Notes: a model not told the origin generated them from the letters alone. DNA of 64,000 nt from Neorhizobium sp. SHOUNA12A (GCF_023006505.1 NZ_JALBGV010000016.1:27546-91545); one strand, 5' to 3'; positions 43,071-53,508 are shown, numbered from the stretch's first letter. Made by a program: numbers and translations.

Positions 43071-43220
43071 TGATTGGATCCTCGGGTCGAGCCCGAGGAT
43101 GACGAGTGTGTGGGGAGCTCACTCTCCCAAAAGTACCGTTTTGGCCCATTGCGTTGCTTGCTTTGGACCCGGCACACCCTCTCCGTCGTCATCCTCGGGC
43201 TCGACCCGAGGATCCAATCA
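43071..43220. repeat. Pair of perfect 35-bp inverted repeats
   Basis: The 35 bases at 43071-43105 are repeated exactly, in reverse complement, at 43186-43220, with 80 bases between. Each arm contains its own near-palindrome (CCTCGGGTCGAGCCCGAGG). This is the type of short palindromic unit scattered between genes in Rhizobiales genomes. The 80-base centre has no gene. Confidence 0.8.
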
Positions 43221-43253
43221 CGGACGACAAGCTTGGGAGGCAGAATGAACGGT

Positions 43254-44402
43254 TCACTCGACCAGATTGGAGTTGATGAAGTCGAAGTTGATGTCCTCGC
43301 CCATGCCCGGCTTGTCGGAAATATGAACGAAACCGTCTTCGTCCATCGGATCGACGAGGGCGTTCAGGTATTCGAAGCCGTCGTCATATTCGAGGAACGG
43401 GTGCAGCAGGCCGCGCTCGTACCATTTCGCATTTTTGGTGCAGGCCGCGACGATCAGGTTCGGAGCGCCATTGCCGTGAATTTCGCAGTTCATGCCGAAG
43501 GATTCGGCCAGATGCATGGTCTTCATTGCCGGGCTGATGCCGCCGACGTCATGGACGCCGGTGCGCAGGATATCGCAGGCCTTCGAGGTAATCCATTCGG
43601 CGCGGCTGAAATGTTTGCCGCCGGCGCTTTCCGGACCGAGGACCGGAATGTCGAGGTTTTCCGCAAGCCAGGCGTAGGAAGCCGAGCTCTGCTCGTCCAT
43701 CGGCTCCTCGATCCAGTCGAAGCCAAGCTTTTCGAGACCCCTGCCGAGTTCCAGCGCTTCCGTGCGGGTATACCAGTGGAAGGCGTCGATCATCAGGTGG
43801 ATATCCGGGCCGACCGCCTCGCGGACCGCGGCGCAGGCCTTGAGATCCATCTTGACATCAGGCGCCCAGGAGACCGGCGGCATCCAGGTGTGCAGCTTGA
43901 TGCCCTTGTAGCCGCGCTTGACGAGCGTTTCGCCGAACCGGCCGTAATCTTCCGGCGTCGCGAGGCCGTTCTCCAGCTCATCGCCACACATGATCGAACC
44001 ATAGGCCGGGATCTTTTCGCGGTAGCTGCCGATCAGTTTGTGGACCGGCATGTTCAGCTTGCGGCCGGCAAGATCCCACAGGGCGCAATCGACGATCGCA
44101 AGTGTGCGGTCGGTCAGCTGCATCGCGCTGCCGCGCTGCCAGTGCGCGAGGTCCTGCCACAGCCTTTCGCGGGCGAACGGATCTTCGCCGATCAGCACCT
44201 TCTTGACGAACTTGTCGATCACGTGCGGGCGAACGACTTCCGGCGCGGCAAAGCAATAGCCTTCCGCTCCGTCGTCGTCGACGATGGTCAGCAGCGCCAG
44301 GTTGACCTTGTGCGGCGGGCCAGGGTGGGCATGGCCGGCGGTATCCTGGTGACGGCGCGTGGTATGGGAGAATACGCGCACATTGACGTCTACGATCTTC
44401 AC
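43254..44402 (-). CDS. Enolase-superfamily sugar-acid dehydratase
   Basis: A 382-residue enzyme of the mandelate racemase/muconate lactonizing group. Features are the capping domain, a GIKLHTW catalytic-strand motif (K-x-H), metal ligands in MIDAFHWY, IEEPMDEQ and GPESAGGK, and HGNGAPNLIVAACTKN near the last strand. It is probably an aldonate or aldarate dehydratase. The GTG at 44402 is chosen because AGGAGGAATTTC precedes it. It lies 105 bases downstream of the uronate dehydrogenase in the same direction, so it should act on a uronate-derived acid. The exact substrate is not readable from sequence. Confidence 0.85.
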   Translation of the reverse strand: MKIVDVNVRVFSHTTRRHQDTAGHAHPGPPHKVNLALLTIVDDDGAEGYCFAAPEVVRPHVIDKFVKKVLIGEDPFARERLWQDLAHWQRGSAMQLTDRTLAIVDCALWDLAGRKLNMPVHKLIGSYREKIPAYGSIMCGDELENGLATPEDYGRFGETLVKRGYKGIKLHTWMPPVSWAPDVKMDLKACAAVREAVGPDIHLMIDAFHWYTRTEALELGRGLEKLGFDWIEEPMDEQSSASYAWLAENLDIPVLGPESAGGKHFSRAEWITSKACDILRTGVHDVGGISPAMKTMHLAESFGMNCEIHGNGAPNLIVAACTKNAKWYERGLLHPFLEYDDGFEYLNALVDPMDEDGFVHISDKPGMGEDINFDFINSNLVE

Positions 44403-44507
44403 GAAATTCCTCCTGTCAGAAGCAGAGGGACGAACCTCCGCCATTTCATGTCGGGACCCGGCGAGGGCCGGATCGGAGCCGCCCGTCGGGCGGCGGAAGT
44501 CTGTCGT

Positions 44508-45308
44508 TCACGCATCGTCCGGATGGCCGGCCGAGGCGAAGGCGCCGCCTTGATAGATGACGGCGGGATCGGTCGGGTCTTGCCTGCCGGCTGCCGTTTC
44601 CACTTCGACGCGCCACTTTGCGGATGTGTCCTCGGGTTTCCAGCCGAGGAAAGCGGCATTGCGGTTGTCCCACCACTGCTCGTCGTTGGCAGAGGCGCCG
44701 TAGACGATGGTATGTGCGATCCGCGGGGCAGCAAAGGCGCGCCGGCAGAGGGAAAAGAAATCACGATAGCTGAGCCAGGTCGCCAGCATGCGCGTGTTGG
44801 CCGGTTTTTCGAAGCACGAACCGATGCGGACGGACAAAGTCTCCTGTCCGAATTTTTCGAAATAGAGGCTGGCAATCGCTTCTCCGAAAACCTTCGAAGC
44901 TCCGTAGAGGGAGTCCGGCTTCGGCACGACCGTGTTGTCCAGCCTTTCATCGCACCGATAGTAGCCGACGACGTGGTTGGAGCTTGCAAAGACGATGCGC
45001 GGTTGGCCGTTGTGGCGGGCGGCTTCGTAGATATTGTAGAGGCCGACGATATTGCCCTGGACGATGAGGTCGAACGTCTTTTCGAGGGAAATGCCGCCGA
45101 GATGAATGATGCCGTCGACGCCTTCGACCAGCTTTGCGACGCCCGCGGCATCCGCCAGATCGCATCGGATGAAGGTTTCGTTTGCGCCTGCATCGGCGAT
45201 CTCACCGATATCCGACAGCACGACATGTTCGGCGATTTCCCTCAGCATCGGCCGGATTGCCCGGCCGACACCACCCGCGGCGCCGGTTAGAAGCAGTCTC
45301 TTGAGCAT
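44508..45308 (-). CDS. udh: Uronate dehydrogenase
   Basis: A 266-residue extended-SDR enzyme closely matching Agrobacterium-type uronate dehydrogenase, which oxidises galacturonate and glucuronate to aldaro-lactones with NAD+. It has the LTGAAGGVGR cofactor loop, CDLADAAGVAKLVEG, the IHLGGISLEK motif, IVFASSNHVVGYY, and YGASK with the catalytic tyrosine and lysine. WWDNRNAAFLGWKPED near the end is distinctive for Udh. It is divergent from the GntR gene at 45468. A weak match to the regulator's palindrome lies between them. A paralogue is at 49255. Confidence 0.9.
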   Translation of the reverse strand: MLKRLLLTGAAGGVGRAIRPMLREIAEHVVLSDIGEIADAGANETFIRCDLADAAGVAKLVEGVDGIIHLGGISLEKTFDLIVQGNIVGLYNIYEAARHNGQPRIVFASSNHVVGYYRCDERLDNTVVPKPDSLYGASKVFGEAIASLYFEKFGQETLSVRIGSCFEKPANTRMLATWLSYRDFFSLCRRAFAAPRIAHTIVYGASANDEQWWDNRNAAFLGWKPEDTSAKWRVEVETAAGRQDPTDPAVIYQGGAFASAGHPDDA

Positions 45309-45376
45309 TCTTCCCTCGTGGGCGGGCCGTCGATAAATATGCGTCGGTCCGCAGTGTCATCATACCTCATAGGTCA

Positions 45377-45391
45377 TCTCATACTATAGGT
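45377..45391. promoter_or_regulatory. Weak uronate-regulator site
   Basis: TCTCATACTATAGGT keeps the central TCATAnTAT of the AGTCATAnTATGACT element at 46263 but has poorer ends. It lies between the divergent udh and GntR genes, where autoregulation would be expected. Confidence 0.35.
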
Positions 45392-45467
45392 CCATGGCTG
45401 GGCGTCAATAAAATTCTTGCCCGACGCTTGACAACACGGGCAGGTTTTACCCCTCTAAGTGGCTGAA

Positions 45468-46232
45468 ATGGCAAAGCGAGAGAGCGGGCAGGCATTGAAG
45501 AGAGCAGATAACATCACCGGGGAGGCACCTTCCCGAAAAGGCCGCAACTTGGTCGAGACGGTTGGTCGGCGGATGCGGGATGCGATCACGAGTGGCGCGT
45601 TGAAACCCGGTGACAAACTGCCCACGGAAAGCGGACTGACCCAGCAATACGAGGTCAGCCGCACGGTCATCCGCGAGGCGATCGCCTCGTTGCGGGCCGA
45701 TAATCTCGTCGAGGTCCGCCATGGCGTCGGTGTGTTCGTGCTGGCGCCACAAGCCGGGCTTCAGGGCGGCTTCCGCACCGTCGATGCCAGCCGGGTTTCC
45801 TCGATCATCGAGATGCTGGAAGTCCGCGCCGCCATCGAGATCGAGGCCGCCGGCCTTGCCGCCGTTCGCTCGTCGCCGGCGCAGCAGGAGTTGATCTTCG
45901 AATGTCTCGAAACGATCAAACGGCAGATTGCTGCCGGCGCGGCAACGGTTGAAAGCGACCGGGCTTTCCATCTTGCCATCGCGGATGCGACCAACAACCC
46001 GCGTTTCCGGGAACTTCTGGAAGCGATCGGCAAGCAGATGATTCCGCGATCGCTGCTGCAGGAGGGCGAGGTCGAGATTTCGCCGCCCGAATACCTAGCC
46101 CAGATCCAGGATGAACATGCCCGGATCGCCCGCGCAATCACGGATGGCGATGATTCGGCTGCTCGCGACGCCATGCGCATGCATCTCAAGGGGAGCCAGC
46201 AACGCTATCGATCGCTGATACGGCGGCCGTGA
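45468..46232 (+). CDS. GntR-family regulator of the uronate genes
   Basis: A 254-residue FadR/FCD-type regulator. The winged helix covers about residues 30-95 (KPGDKLPTESGLTQQYEVSRTVIREAIASLRADNLVEVRHGVGVFV). The FCD domain has SDRAFHLAIADATNNPRF and QDEHARIARAI. GTG at 45459 is an alternative start. It sits between the udh operon and kdgD. The palindrome AGTCATAATATGACT before kdgD and a near copy before the second udh make it the likely local repressor, with a uronate-derived inducer. It is a paralogue of the GntR protein at 40444. Confidence 0.88.
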   Translation: MAKRESGQALKRADNITGEAPSRKGRNLVETVGRRMRDAITSGALKPGDKLPTESGLTQQYEVSRTVIREAIASLRADNLVEVRHGVGVFVLAPQAGLQGGFRTVDASRVSSIIEMLEVRAAIEIEAAGLAAVRSSPAQQELIFECLETIKRQIAAGAATVESDRAFHLAIADATNNPRFRELLEAIGKQMIPRSLLQEGEVEISPPEYLAQIQDEHARIARAITDGDDSAARDAMRMHLKGSQQRYRSLIRRP

Positions 46233-46257
46233 GTTTTCCACAAAGATAATACAACTA

Positions 46258-47253
<996 letters not shown>

Positions 47254-47288
47254 GCGTCCTCCTCTCCAACCCTCTCCCCGAGCGCATC

Positions 47289-47317
47289 AGCCGGCAGGTC
47301 CAACCTGCCGGCTTTTT
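47289..47317 (+). terminator. kdgD terminator
   Basis: AGCCGGCAGGT and ACCTGCCGGCT form a perfect 11-bp stem with a CCA loop, followed by TTTT. A clear intrinsic terminator 35 bases after kdgD. Confidence 0.9.
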
Positions 47318-47347
47318 CATGTCTGCGGCCGAGCGTTCGCAGCCCGT

Positions 47348-47377
47348 AAAAAACGCCCGCAACCGAGGTTGCGAGCG
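47348..47377 (-). terminator. Terminator of the orphan binding-protein gene
   Basis: On the minus strand CGCTCGCAACC pairs with GGTTGCGGGCG (one G-T pair) around a 2-base loop, followed by six T residues. It lies about 33 bases beyond the end of the gene at 47410. Confidence 0.85.
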
Positions 47378-47409
47378 CTCGTCCTGGGAGGGACTGATAG
47401 CATGAGTGG

Positions 47410-49002
47410 TCAGCGCTGCTTGGACACGCTGCGCAGACGAACCGTCCACCCGTAGTGGTTCACATAGCCCTTGACGTCGGCACGATAGACGACGCTGTCG
47501 ACAACCGCCGAGATCGGCTGCAGCGCAGGAACGAGTTCCTCGTATCGCTTCTGAATGTCTTCATAGGCCGTCTTCTGCTTCGCCTGGTCACGCTCTACCA
47601 GTGCCTTAGCCGACATGTCGTTCAGCTGCTGGTCGAAGAAGGAGGTGCGCCAGCCGATAATGCCGCTGAGCTTGGCGTCGTCGGCGTTGTTCGGGTTGAT
47701 GACGAGGGCGCGCAGGTTGGAATGCGGATGCGGCTCCTGGCCGCCGCCGCCGCGACCGACGAGCATTTCGAACTTGCGCTCGCGCATCGGGCCATAGATC
47801 TGGTCGCCGGCGCCCTGGACGATTTCGGCCTTGATGCCGGCCTGGGCAAGGGTTGCCTGGATCGCGGTGGCGGTGTCCGTGAAAGGCGGCTCGTTGAGCG
47901 TCAGGAGCCTGACCGGGAAACCGTCGGGATAACCCGCCTTGGCGAGCAGCTCCTTGGCCTTGGCGACATCGATCTTGTAGTCCGGATCGGCCAAGCTGCC
48001 GATGACGCCTTCGGCGACCGGGCGAAGACGTTTGGTGCCGTAGTTCGGCATGATCGTCTTGTTGATGCCGTCATAGTCGATCAGATACCGGATCGCGAGG
48101 CGCACGTCCGGGTTCCTGAAGCGCTCGTCCTTCATGCTCACGGCGAGGAAGTAGAAGCCCGAGCTCGGCGTGCTCTGCACTTCGACGTCCTTGTTCTTGC
48201 CGAGCGCGGCGATATCGGGAACCGAAAGGCCGATCGCGACGTCCACGTCGCCCTTTTCCAGCATCAGGCGCTTGGTCTGGGATTCCGGCATGTGCCGGAA
48301 GATCACGCGCTTCATCCTGGGCTTTTCGCCCCAATAATCGTCGAAACGCGTCAGGATGAGCATTTCGTTGGAGGACCAGCGCGTCAGGCTGAAGGCACCG
48401 GAACCGGCGGCATTGATCTTCAGCCAGGCCGCTGCCTTGTCGCCGTTTGTCTCGTGGCTCATGGCGGTCTTCATGTCGATGACCGCACTGGCATCCGGCT
48501 TGCCAAAAATGTCGAGCGTAAGCTGCGGATCGGTCGGCTGAGCCGGCTTGAGGGTGATTTTGTTGCCGTCGGCCGTCAGCAACTGGTCGATATTGCCAGC
48601 CTTGTAACCAAAGGACGACCAGACGCCCGCCCCGACCAGGCCAAGGCTGATGTTGCGTTTGATCGACCAGACGACATCTTCGGCCCGGACCGGATTGCCG
48701 GACGTGAACTTTGCGCCATCCCTCAGCGTGAAGGTGATCGAGCCGTCATCCGTCACCGTCCAGGAGCTGGCGAGGCCCGGATTGACGGTCTTCTTGTCCG
48801 GCGCGAGCTCCACCAGCGTGTCATAGAGATTGGCGATGACGCCCGTCGCCTCGCGGCCTGAAATCGCGGCCGGATCGAGGGTCAGGATATTGTTCATGCT
48901 GAGGCCGACGATCAGCTGGTCGGCGGGGGTATCTGCGTATGCGCCGACCGGCGCAGACAGCGTCAGAGCCGTGGCCAGAGCCACATGCTTCATCCATTTC
49001 AT
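47410..49002 (-). CDS. Orphan family-5 solute-binding protein
   Basis: A 530-residue periplasmic receptor with a signal peptide ending YADTPA-type (ALTLSAPVGAYA). Family-5 features are LTLDPAAISGREATGVIANLYDTL, SSWTVTDDGSITFTLRDGAKFTSGNPVRAEDVVWSIKR, and IQATLAQAGIKAEIV. It is a full-length paralogue of the receptor at 35188. No permease or ATPase is adjacent; it stands alone in the uronate gene group with its own terminator. It may deliver its ligand to the Dpp-like permease at 36.9-40.4 kb. The start at 49002 follows TGGAGGAACCCC. Confidence 0.88.
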   Translation of the reverse strand: MKWMKHVALATALTLSAPVGAYADTPADQLIVGLSMNNILTLDPAAISGREATGVIANLYDTLVELAPDKKTVNPGLASSWTVTDDGSITFTLRDGAKFTSGNPVRAEDVVWSIKRNISLGLVGAGVWSSFGYKAGNIDQLLTADGNKITLKPAQPTDPQLTLDIFGKPDASAVIDMKTAMSHETNGDKAAAWLKINAAGSGAFSLTRWSSNEMLILTRFDDYWGEKPRMKRVIFRHMPESQTKRLMLEKGDVDVAIGLSVPDIAALGKNKDVEVQSTPSSGFYFLAVSMKDERFRNPDVRLAIRYLIDYDGINKTIMPNYGTKRLRPVAEGVIGSLADPDYKIDVAKAKELLAKAGYPDGFPVRLLTLNEPPFTDTATAIQATLAQAGIKAEIVQGAGDQIYGPMRERKFEMLVGRGGGGQEPHPHSNLRALVINPNNADDAKLSGIIGWRTSFFDQQLNDMSAKALVERDQAKQKTAYEDIQKRYEELVPALQPISAVVDSVVYRADVKGYVNHYGWTVRLRSVSKQR

Positions 49003-49182
49003 CTGGGGTTCCTCCATTCCAGGCACTCAGGTGAGAGTATGACGTCACATGACTGCTACTTTATATGAAGACCGAAAAGGTAACTCTCGTCAACCGATAT
49101 AGATCGGTAAAACAACGCATTTGGCGCTATCTTGACCTAAAATTTCGGCAGCCAATACCGTGGCATCCTATTTTGGTCTTCA

Positions 49183-49197
49183 AGTCATATTATGAGT
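49183..49197. promoter_or_regulatory. Uronate-regulator operator before second udh
   Basis: AGTCATATTATGAGT matches the perfect palindrome at 46263 except for one arm base and the centre. It abuts a plausible promoter, TTGACG at 49197-49202 and TAGATT at 49221-49226, so regulator binding would overlap the -35 region. Confidence 0.6.
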
Positions 49198-49254
49198 TGA
49201 CGCCCCTTCGGGGCACCTTCTAGATTGCCGGCAGCATATCGAGGAGGAATGGGG

Positions 49255-50070
49255 ATGAAGCGGCTTCTGATCACCGGGGCGGCCGGCAACATGGGCAAGG
49301 CCATGCGCCAGCGGCTCGGGCACCTGGCGGAGATCATCCGCATTTCCGATATCGCCCCACTGGACGATGCCGCGGCCAACGAGGAGCCGTTTGCCTGCGA
49401 CCTGGCGGATTCCGATGCCGTCCTGCGCATGGTGGAAGGATGCGACGGCATCCTGCATTTCGGCGGCGTTCCTTCCGAAAACACCTTTGCCACCATTCTC
49501 GACAGCAATATCCGCGGTCTGCACAATCTCTATGAAGCGGCGCGAAAGCATGGAAAACCGCGTATTCTGTTTGCCAGCAGCAACCATACGGTCGGCTTCT
49601 ACCGGCAGGACCAGTTCATCGGCGTCGATCAGCCCACCAAGCCCGACGGCCTCTATGGCGCCTCGAAATGCTTCGGCGAGAGCCTGGCGCAGATGTATTT
49701 TCACAAATTCGGCCAGGAAACGGCGATCGTCCGCATCGGTGCCTGCTGGCCCAGGCCGACGACGGTGCGGATGCTGTCGATCTGGCTGAGCTTCGATGAC
49801 ATGGCATCCCTCTCCGAACGGGTCTTCAGGGCTCCCTATCTCGGTTGCCCGACGATCTGGGGCGTGTCGGACAATCAGCCGAAATGGTGGGATAATTCCG
49901 CTTCCGCCTATCTGGGCTGGGTTCCGAAGGACAGCTCGGAGATTTATCGCTCGGAACTGGAACGCAATCCCGGCATTCCTGACAGAGGATCGTCACAAGC
50001 CAAGTGGCAGGGCGGCGGTTTCGTCGACGATCCGATCTACACCGAAGCTCCCCGTGCCCTGAACCGGTAA
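49255..50070 (+). CDS. udh: Uronate dehydrogenase, second copy
   Basis: A 271-residue Udh paralogue with LITGAAGNMGKAM (cofactor loop), CDLADSDAVLRMVEGCDGILHFGGV, ILFASSNHTVGFY, YGASKCFGE (catalytic Tyr and Lys) and WWDNSASAYLGWVPKD. It is about as similar to known Udh proteins as the copy at 44508 and is not a recent duplicate: many substitutions are spread along the length. GAGGAGGA six bases before favours ATG 49255 over 49249. It is followed 7 bases later by an enolase-family gene, mirroring the other udh locus. Confidence 0.88.
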   Translation: MKRLLITGAAGNMGKAMRQRLGHLAEIIRISDIAPLDDAAANEEPFACDLADSDAVLRMVEGCDGILHFGGVPSENTFATILDSNIRGLHNLYEAARKHGKPRILFASSNHTVGFYRQDQFIGVDQPTKPDGLYGASKCFGESLAQMYFHKFGQETAIVRIGACWPRPTTVRMLSIWLSFDDMASLSERVFRAPYLGCPTIWGVSDNQPKWWDNSASAYLGWVPKDSSEIYRSELERNPGIPDRGSSQAKWQGGGFVDDPIYTEAPRALNR

Positions 50071-50077
50071 CGATCCC

Positions 50078-51157
50078 ATGAAAATCACTGATCTCACTAC
50101 CACCGCCGTCAGCCTGCCGCTTGCGGAACCGCTCGGCAATGCCACGGCGACCATCCATCAATTCTCCTGCATCGTCGTCGATCTCGTTACCGACGAGGGA
50201 CTGCGGGGCGAAAACCTGATCTTCACCATCCGGCCGGAGCAGATGAAGCTGCTGGATAGCATGGTGCATGTGCTGCGGGATGCGGTGATCGGACGCGATC
50301 CAGACGATACGGGCGCCTTCTGGGCTGATGCCTGGCGGCGCATCAACTTCATCGGCTTCACGGGCGTCTCGATCATGGGCATTTCCGCGATCGATGGCGC
50401 CATGTGGGATCTGAGAGCCAAACGCGCCGGGCTTTCGATCTCGCGGATGCTGGGCCGGTGCCGTGAGACCATTCCAGCCTATGCAAGCGGTGGCCTATGG
50501 CTCACTCAGGACATTCCTTCGCTCGTCCGGCAGGCGGAAGGTTTCGTCGCAGCTGGCTTCAAGGCGATGAAGCTGCGGCTTGCCGGACGGATCGATGTCG
50601 ACCTGCCGCGTGTGAAGGCCGTTCGGGCGGCGATCGGCAGCGATATCGGGTTGATGATCGACGCCAACCAGGCGCTCGACGTCGATGCGGCGATCAAGCT
50701 CGGCGATGCGTTGGCCCCCCTGGATATCGCCTGGTTCGAAGAACCGGTGCCGGCCCATGCATTGGAGGATTCGGCTAAGGTCGCAAAAGCCCTGCGCATG
50801 CCGATCGCGTCCGGTGAAAATGAATATACCCGCTACGGTTTCCGGCGGATGATCGAAACGGGTGCCGCCTCCATTCTCATGCCGGATCTCCAGCGGGTTG
50901 GCGGCGTTACCGAATTCGCCCGCGTCGGCGCACTGGCGGCAAGCTTTGATCTACCGATCTCCTCGCATCTTTTTCCTGAAATGAGCCTGCAGCTGCTCGC
51001 CCACGTCCCGACGGCCCATTCCCTTGAATACGTGGAATGGTTCGCGCCGCTCTACGAGGAAAAGATAAAGCTCGTCGACGGTACGGCCCAGATCCCGGAT
51101 GCGCCTGGCTGGGGAATGTCCCTCGACCGGGATGCGATCCACCGCCACGCTCTTTAG
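50078..51157 (+). CDS. Enolase-superfamily (mandelate-racemase-type) dehydratase
   Basis: A 359-residue enzyme with the full mandelate-racemase-subgroup set: MKLRLAG (K-x-R on strand 2), metal ligands in MIDANQAL, FEEPVPAHA and SGENEYTR, the MPDLQRVGG strand, and SSHLFPEMS supplying the catalytic histidine. EYVEWF follows. It should abstract an alpha proton from a sugar acid and dehydrate or isomerise it. Its partner is the second Udh. It differs from the enolase-family protein at 43254 in all active-site strands, suggesting different stereochemistry of substrate. Confidence 0.87.
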   Translation: MKITDLTTTAVSLPLAEPLGNATATIHQFSCIVVDLVTDEGLRGENLIFTIRPEQMKLLDSMVHVLRDAVIGRDPDDTGAFWADAWRRINFIGFTGVSIMGISAIDGAMWDLRAKRAGLSISRMLGRCRETIPAYASGGLWLTQDIPSLVRQAEGFVAAGFKAMKLRLAGRIDVDLPRVKAVRAAIGSDIGLMIDANQALDVDAAIKLGDALAPLDIAWFEEPVPAHALEDSAKVAKALRMPIASGENEYTRYGFRRMIETGAASILMPDLQRVGGVTEFARVGALAASFDLPISSHLFPEMSLQLLAHVPTAHSLEYVEWFAPLYEEKIKLVDGTAQIPDAPGWGMSLDRDAIHRHAL

Positions 51158-51252
51158 CCTGCAATGCCGCCGCTCGGTGTCCGGCCGGACAACAGATCGG
51201 TCGTGAGGAATTTCCCTTAACCGCTCAATCGGCCCAGATTTGCCTCGTTTTC

Positions 51253-51266
51253 TTGCGGATACGCAA
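51253..51266. promoter_or_regulatory. NNR box upstream of nirK
   Basis: TTGCGGATACGCAA is a perfect TTGCGnnnnCGCAA palindrome, about 122 bases before the nirK start. It matches the class of the box between nnrS and nnrR. Confidence 0.75.
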
Positions 51267-51381
51267 GCAAAAGCCGATGTTCTGTTTGTTTCACGTCAAA
51301 GAGTAGATGGGGACATGGACATAGATTCTGCTTCCAGAGGACGGCGATTTACTCCGCCCCTTGTTCCGAAGGACAGAAACC

Positions 51382-52515
51382 ATGACCGACACGATTCAGA
51401 TGACCAGACGCTCGATCCTTGCGGGGGCAGCCTTCGTTGGCGCAATCGCACCGGTCGTGCAGGCTTCCTTCGCTTATGCGGACGAAGCGCCCGCGGCGAA
51501 GATGAAACCGGTGGACCTATCGCGCTTCCGTCGCGAGAAAATCGAGCTGGTGAAGCCGCCTTTCGTGCATGCCCATGCTCAGAAAGCAGACGGCCCGCCA
51601 AAGGTGATCGAAGTTACGCTGACCATCCAGGAGAAGAAGCTCGTCATCGACAAGGAAGGCACCGAGATCAATGCGATGACCTTCAACGGGTCGGTTCCGG
51701 GCCCGCTCATGGTCGTCCATCAGGACGACTATGTCGAGCTGACGCTCATCAACCCCGACACCAACGAACTCCAGCACAATATCGACTTCCATTCGGCAAC
51801 CGGCGGCTTGGGTGGCGGTGCGCTGACCGTGGTGAACCCAGGCGAGAAAACCGTTCTGAGGTTCAAGGCAACCAAGGCCGGCGTCTTCGTTTACCACTGC
51901 GCACCTCCCGGAATGGTGCCGTGGCACGTTACCTCGGGCATGAACGGCGCCATCATGGTGCTCCCGCGCGATGGCCTCAAGGACGGCAACGGGAAACCGC
52001 TGACCTACGACAAGATCTACTATGTGGGTGAGCAGGATTTCTACGTCCCCCGCGACGGGAACGGCAAGTTCAAGAAATATGACAGCGCCGGCGAAGCTTA
52101 TGAAGACACGCTCAAGGTGATGCGGACGCTGACCCCGACGCATATCGTCTTCAACGGGGCGGTCGGGGCCTTGACGGGGCAGAACGCCATGACCGCCGCT
52201 GTCGGCGAAAAGGTACTGATCGTCCATTCGCAGGCAAACCGCGACACGCGGCCTCACCTCATCGGAGGCCATGGCGACTACGTCTGGGCTACGGGCAAGT
52301 TCGCCAACCCTCCGGACCTCGACCAGGAGACCTGGTTCATCCCGGGCGGTGCAGCAGGTGCTGCGTTCTATACCTTCCAGCAGCCCGGCATATACGCCTA
52401 CGTCAACCATAACCTGATCGAGGCCTTCGAACTGGGTGCGGCGGCGCATTTCAAGGTCACCGGCGATTGGAACGACGACTTGATGACGTCGGTCCTTGCG
52501 CCGAGCGGCACCTGA
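51382..52515 (+). CDS. nirK: Copper-containing nitrite reductase NirK
   Basis: A 377-residue periplasmic enzyme reducing nitrite to nitric oxide. A twin-arginine leader ([14 protein letters not shown]) is cleaved near FAYA. The type 1 and type 2 copper ligands are visible: [12 protein letters not shown] (His and His), [23 protein letters not shown] (His, Cys, His, Met), and NHNLIEAFE (type 2 His). The catalytic Asp is in NIDFH and the catalytic His in GGHGDYVW. It makes NO for the NorCB enzyme encoded 33 kb to the left. Downstream are nirV and pseudoazurin. Confidence 0.97.
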   Translation: MTDTIQMTRRSILAGAAFVGAIAPVVQASFAYADEAPAAKMKPVDLSRFRREKIELVKPPFVHAHAQKADGPPKVIEVTLTIQEKKLVIDKEGTEINAMTFNGSVPGPLMVVHQDDYVELTLINPDTNELQHNIDFHSATGGLGGGALTVVNPGEKTVLRFKATKAGVFVYHCAPPGMVPWHVTSGMNGAIMVLPRDGLKDGNGKPLTYDKIYYVGEQDFYVPRDGNGKFKKYDSAGEAYEDTLKVMRTLTPTHIVFNGAVGALTGQNAMTAAVGEKVLIVHSQANRDTRPHLIGGHGDYVWATGKFANPPDLDQETWFIPGGAAGAAFYTFQQPGIYAYVNHNLIEAFELGAAAHFKVTGDWNDDLMTSVLAPSGT

Positions 52516-52602
52516 TCGGAAACGGCCGGGAGCATGGCATGAGCCTGTTCCCGGCCGGCCTTCATCCCCCGCAAGCGCCAGATTTCGCCTCGGGAGGCGA
52601 AC

Positions 52603-53508
52603 ATGCCATGCACACACGACAGGCCAAAGCTCTCGCTCCTCCATACCGGGCTTCCGATCACGCTGATCGCCGTGCTGGCGGCAGGTATCTTCCATCAGGC
52701 GGGCTTCATGAGGCCGGCGCCCCCAGAGGGCGCGGTCTATGAGCCCGCGACGGTCGTCGTTCCTGCCCGCAGCTACAGCTACAGGAGCGACGGAGAGTTC
52801 CTGAAGGGCACGGCACCGATCGATGCGCCGATGAAGACGGTGGTCGCGGGGCCGAGCCTTACGATCATGAAATATCACGTCACGGCCTCGGAATACCGGG
52901 CGTGCGTTTCCGCAGGCGCCTGCAGATCGCCAGAAGCGGCTACATCAAGGACGGACGTTCCCGCCACCGGCGTGAGCTTCGACGATGCCACGGCTTATGC
53001 TCATTGGCTCTCCGAGGTGACCGGTGAATACTGGACCCTGCCGACAGACGAACAACTGGCGCAGGCCGCGGGCAGGAGATTTCCGGACGATGCTCTCGGT
53101 CTCGACCCGGATAGCAAGAACCCCGCGCTGCGGTGGCTCGCCGACTACGAGCGCGAAGCGCGCGAGCGGGCCGCAGGTAATCCCACCCCTCGGCCGACGG
53201 GAAGCTTTGGGGAGAACGAATATGGTCTGGCCGACTTTGGCGGCAACATCTGGGAATGGACCTCGACCTGCCATCGCAGGGTCCATCTTTATGCGAACGG
53301 TTCCGTTCGGGCCTTCGAGGAAAGTTGCGGCGTCTACGTGACCGTCGGCACCCATCGATCGCCGATGAGTTCCTTCATCCGCGATCCGAAAGGCGGCGGC
53401 TGCGCAGTGGGGACCCCGCCGGACAATCTGGGCTTTCGCCTGGTCAAATCCACCCGCTGGTATGCGCCCCTTCTCAAGACGCTTCGGCAAGTGGGCTGGA
53501 CAACGTGA
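52603..53508 (+). CDS. nirV: NirV, formylglycine-enzyme-like protein
   Basis: A 301-residue exported or anchored protein with an N-terminal hydrophobic segment (GLPITLIAVLAAGIFHQAGF) and a SUMF1/FGE-type domain. Domain signatures are YHVTASEYRACVSAGAC, PATGVSFDDATAYAHWLSEVTGEYWTLPTDEQ, NEYGLADFGGNIWEWTSTC and DNLGFRLVKS. NirV is found next to nirK in rhizobia and related denitrifiers; its biochemical role is unclear. GGAGGCGAAC precedes the ATG, and the gap to nirK is 87 bases. Confidence 0.93.
   Translation: MPCTHDRPKLSLLHTGLPITLIAVLAAGIFHQAGFMRPAPPEGAVYEPATVVVPARSYSYRSDGEFLKGTAPIDAPMKTVVAGPSLTIMKYHVTASEYRACVSAGACRSPEAATSRTDVPATGVSFDDATAYAHWLSEVTGEYWTLPTDEQLAQAAGRRFPDDALGLDPDSKNPALRWLADYEREARERAAGNPTPRPTGSFGENEYGLADFGGNIWEWTSTCHRRVHLYANGSVRAFEESCGVYVTVGTHRSPMSSFIRDPKGGGCAVGTPPDNLGFRLVKSTRWYAPLLKTLRQVGWTT

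Noticed and set aside
43074..45290. Long plus-strand open frame opposite the dehydratase and udh genes
   Set aside because: Antisense shadow of two well-matched genes, with no ribosome-binding site. It starts inside a palindromic repeat.
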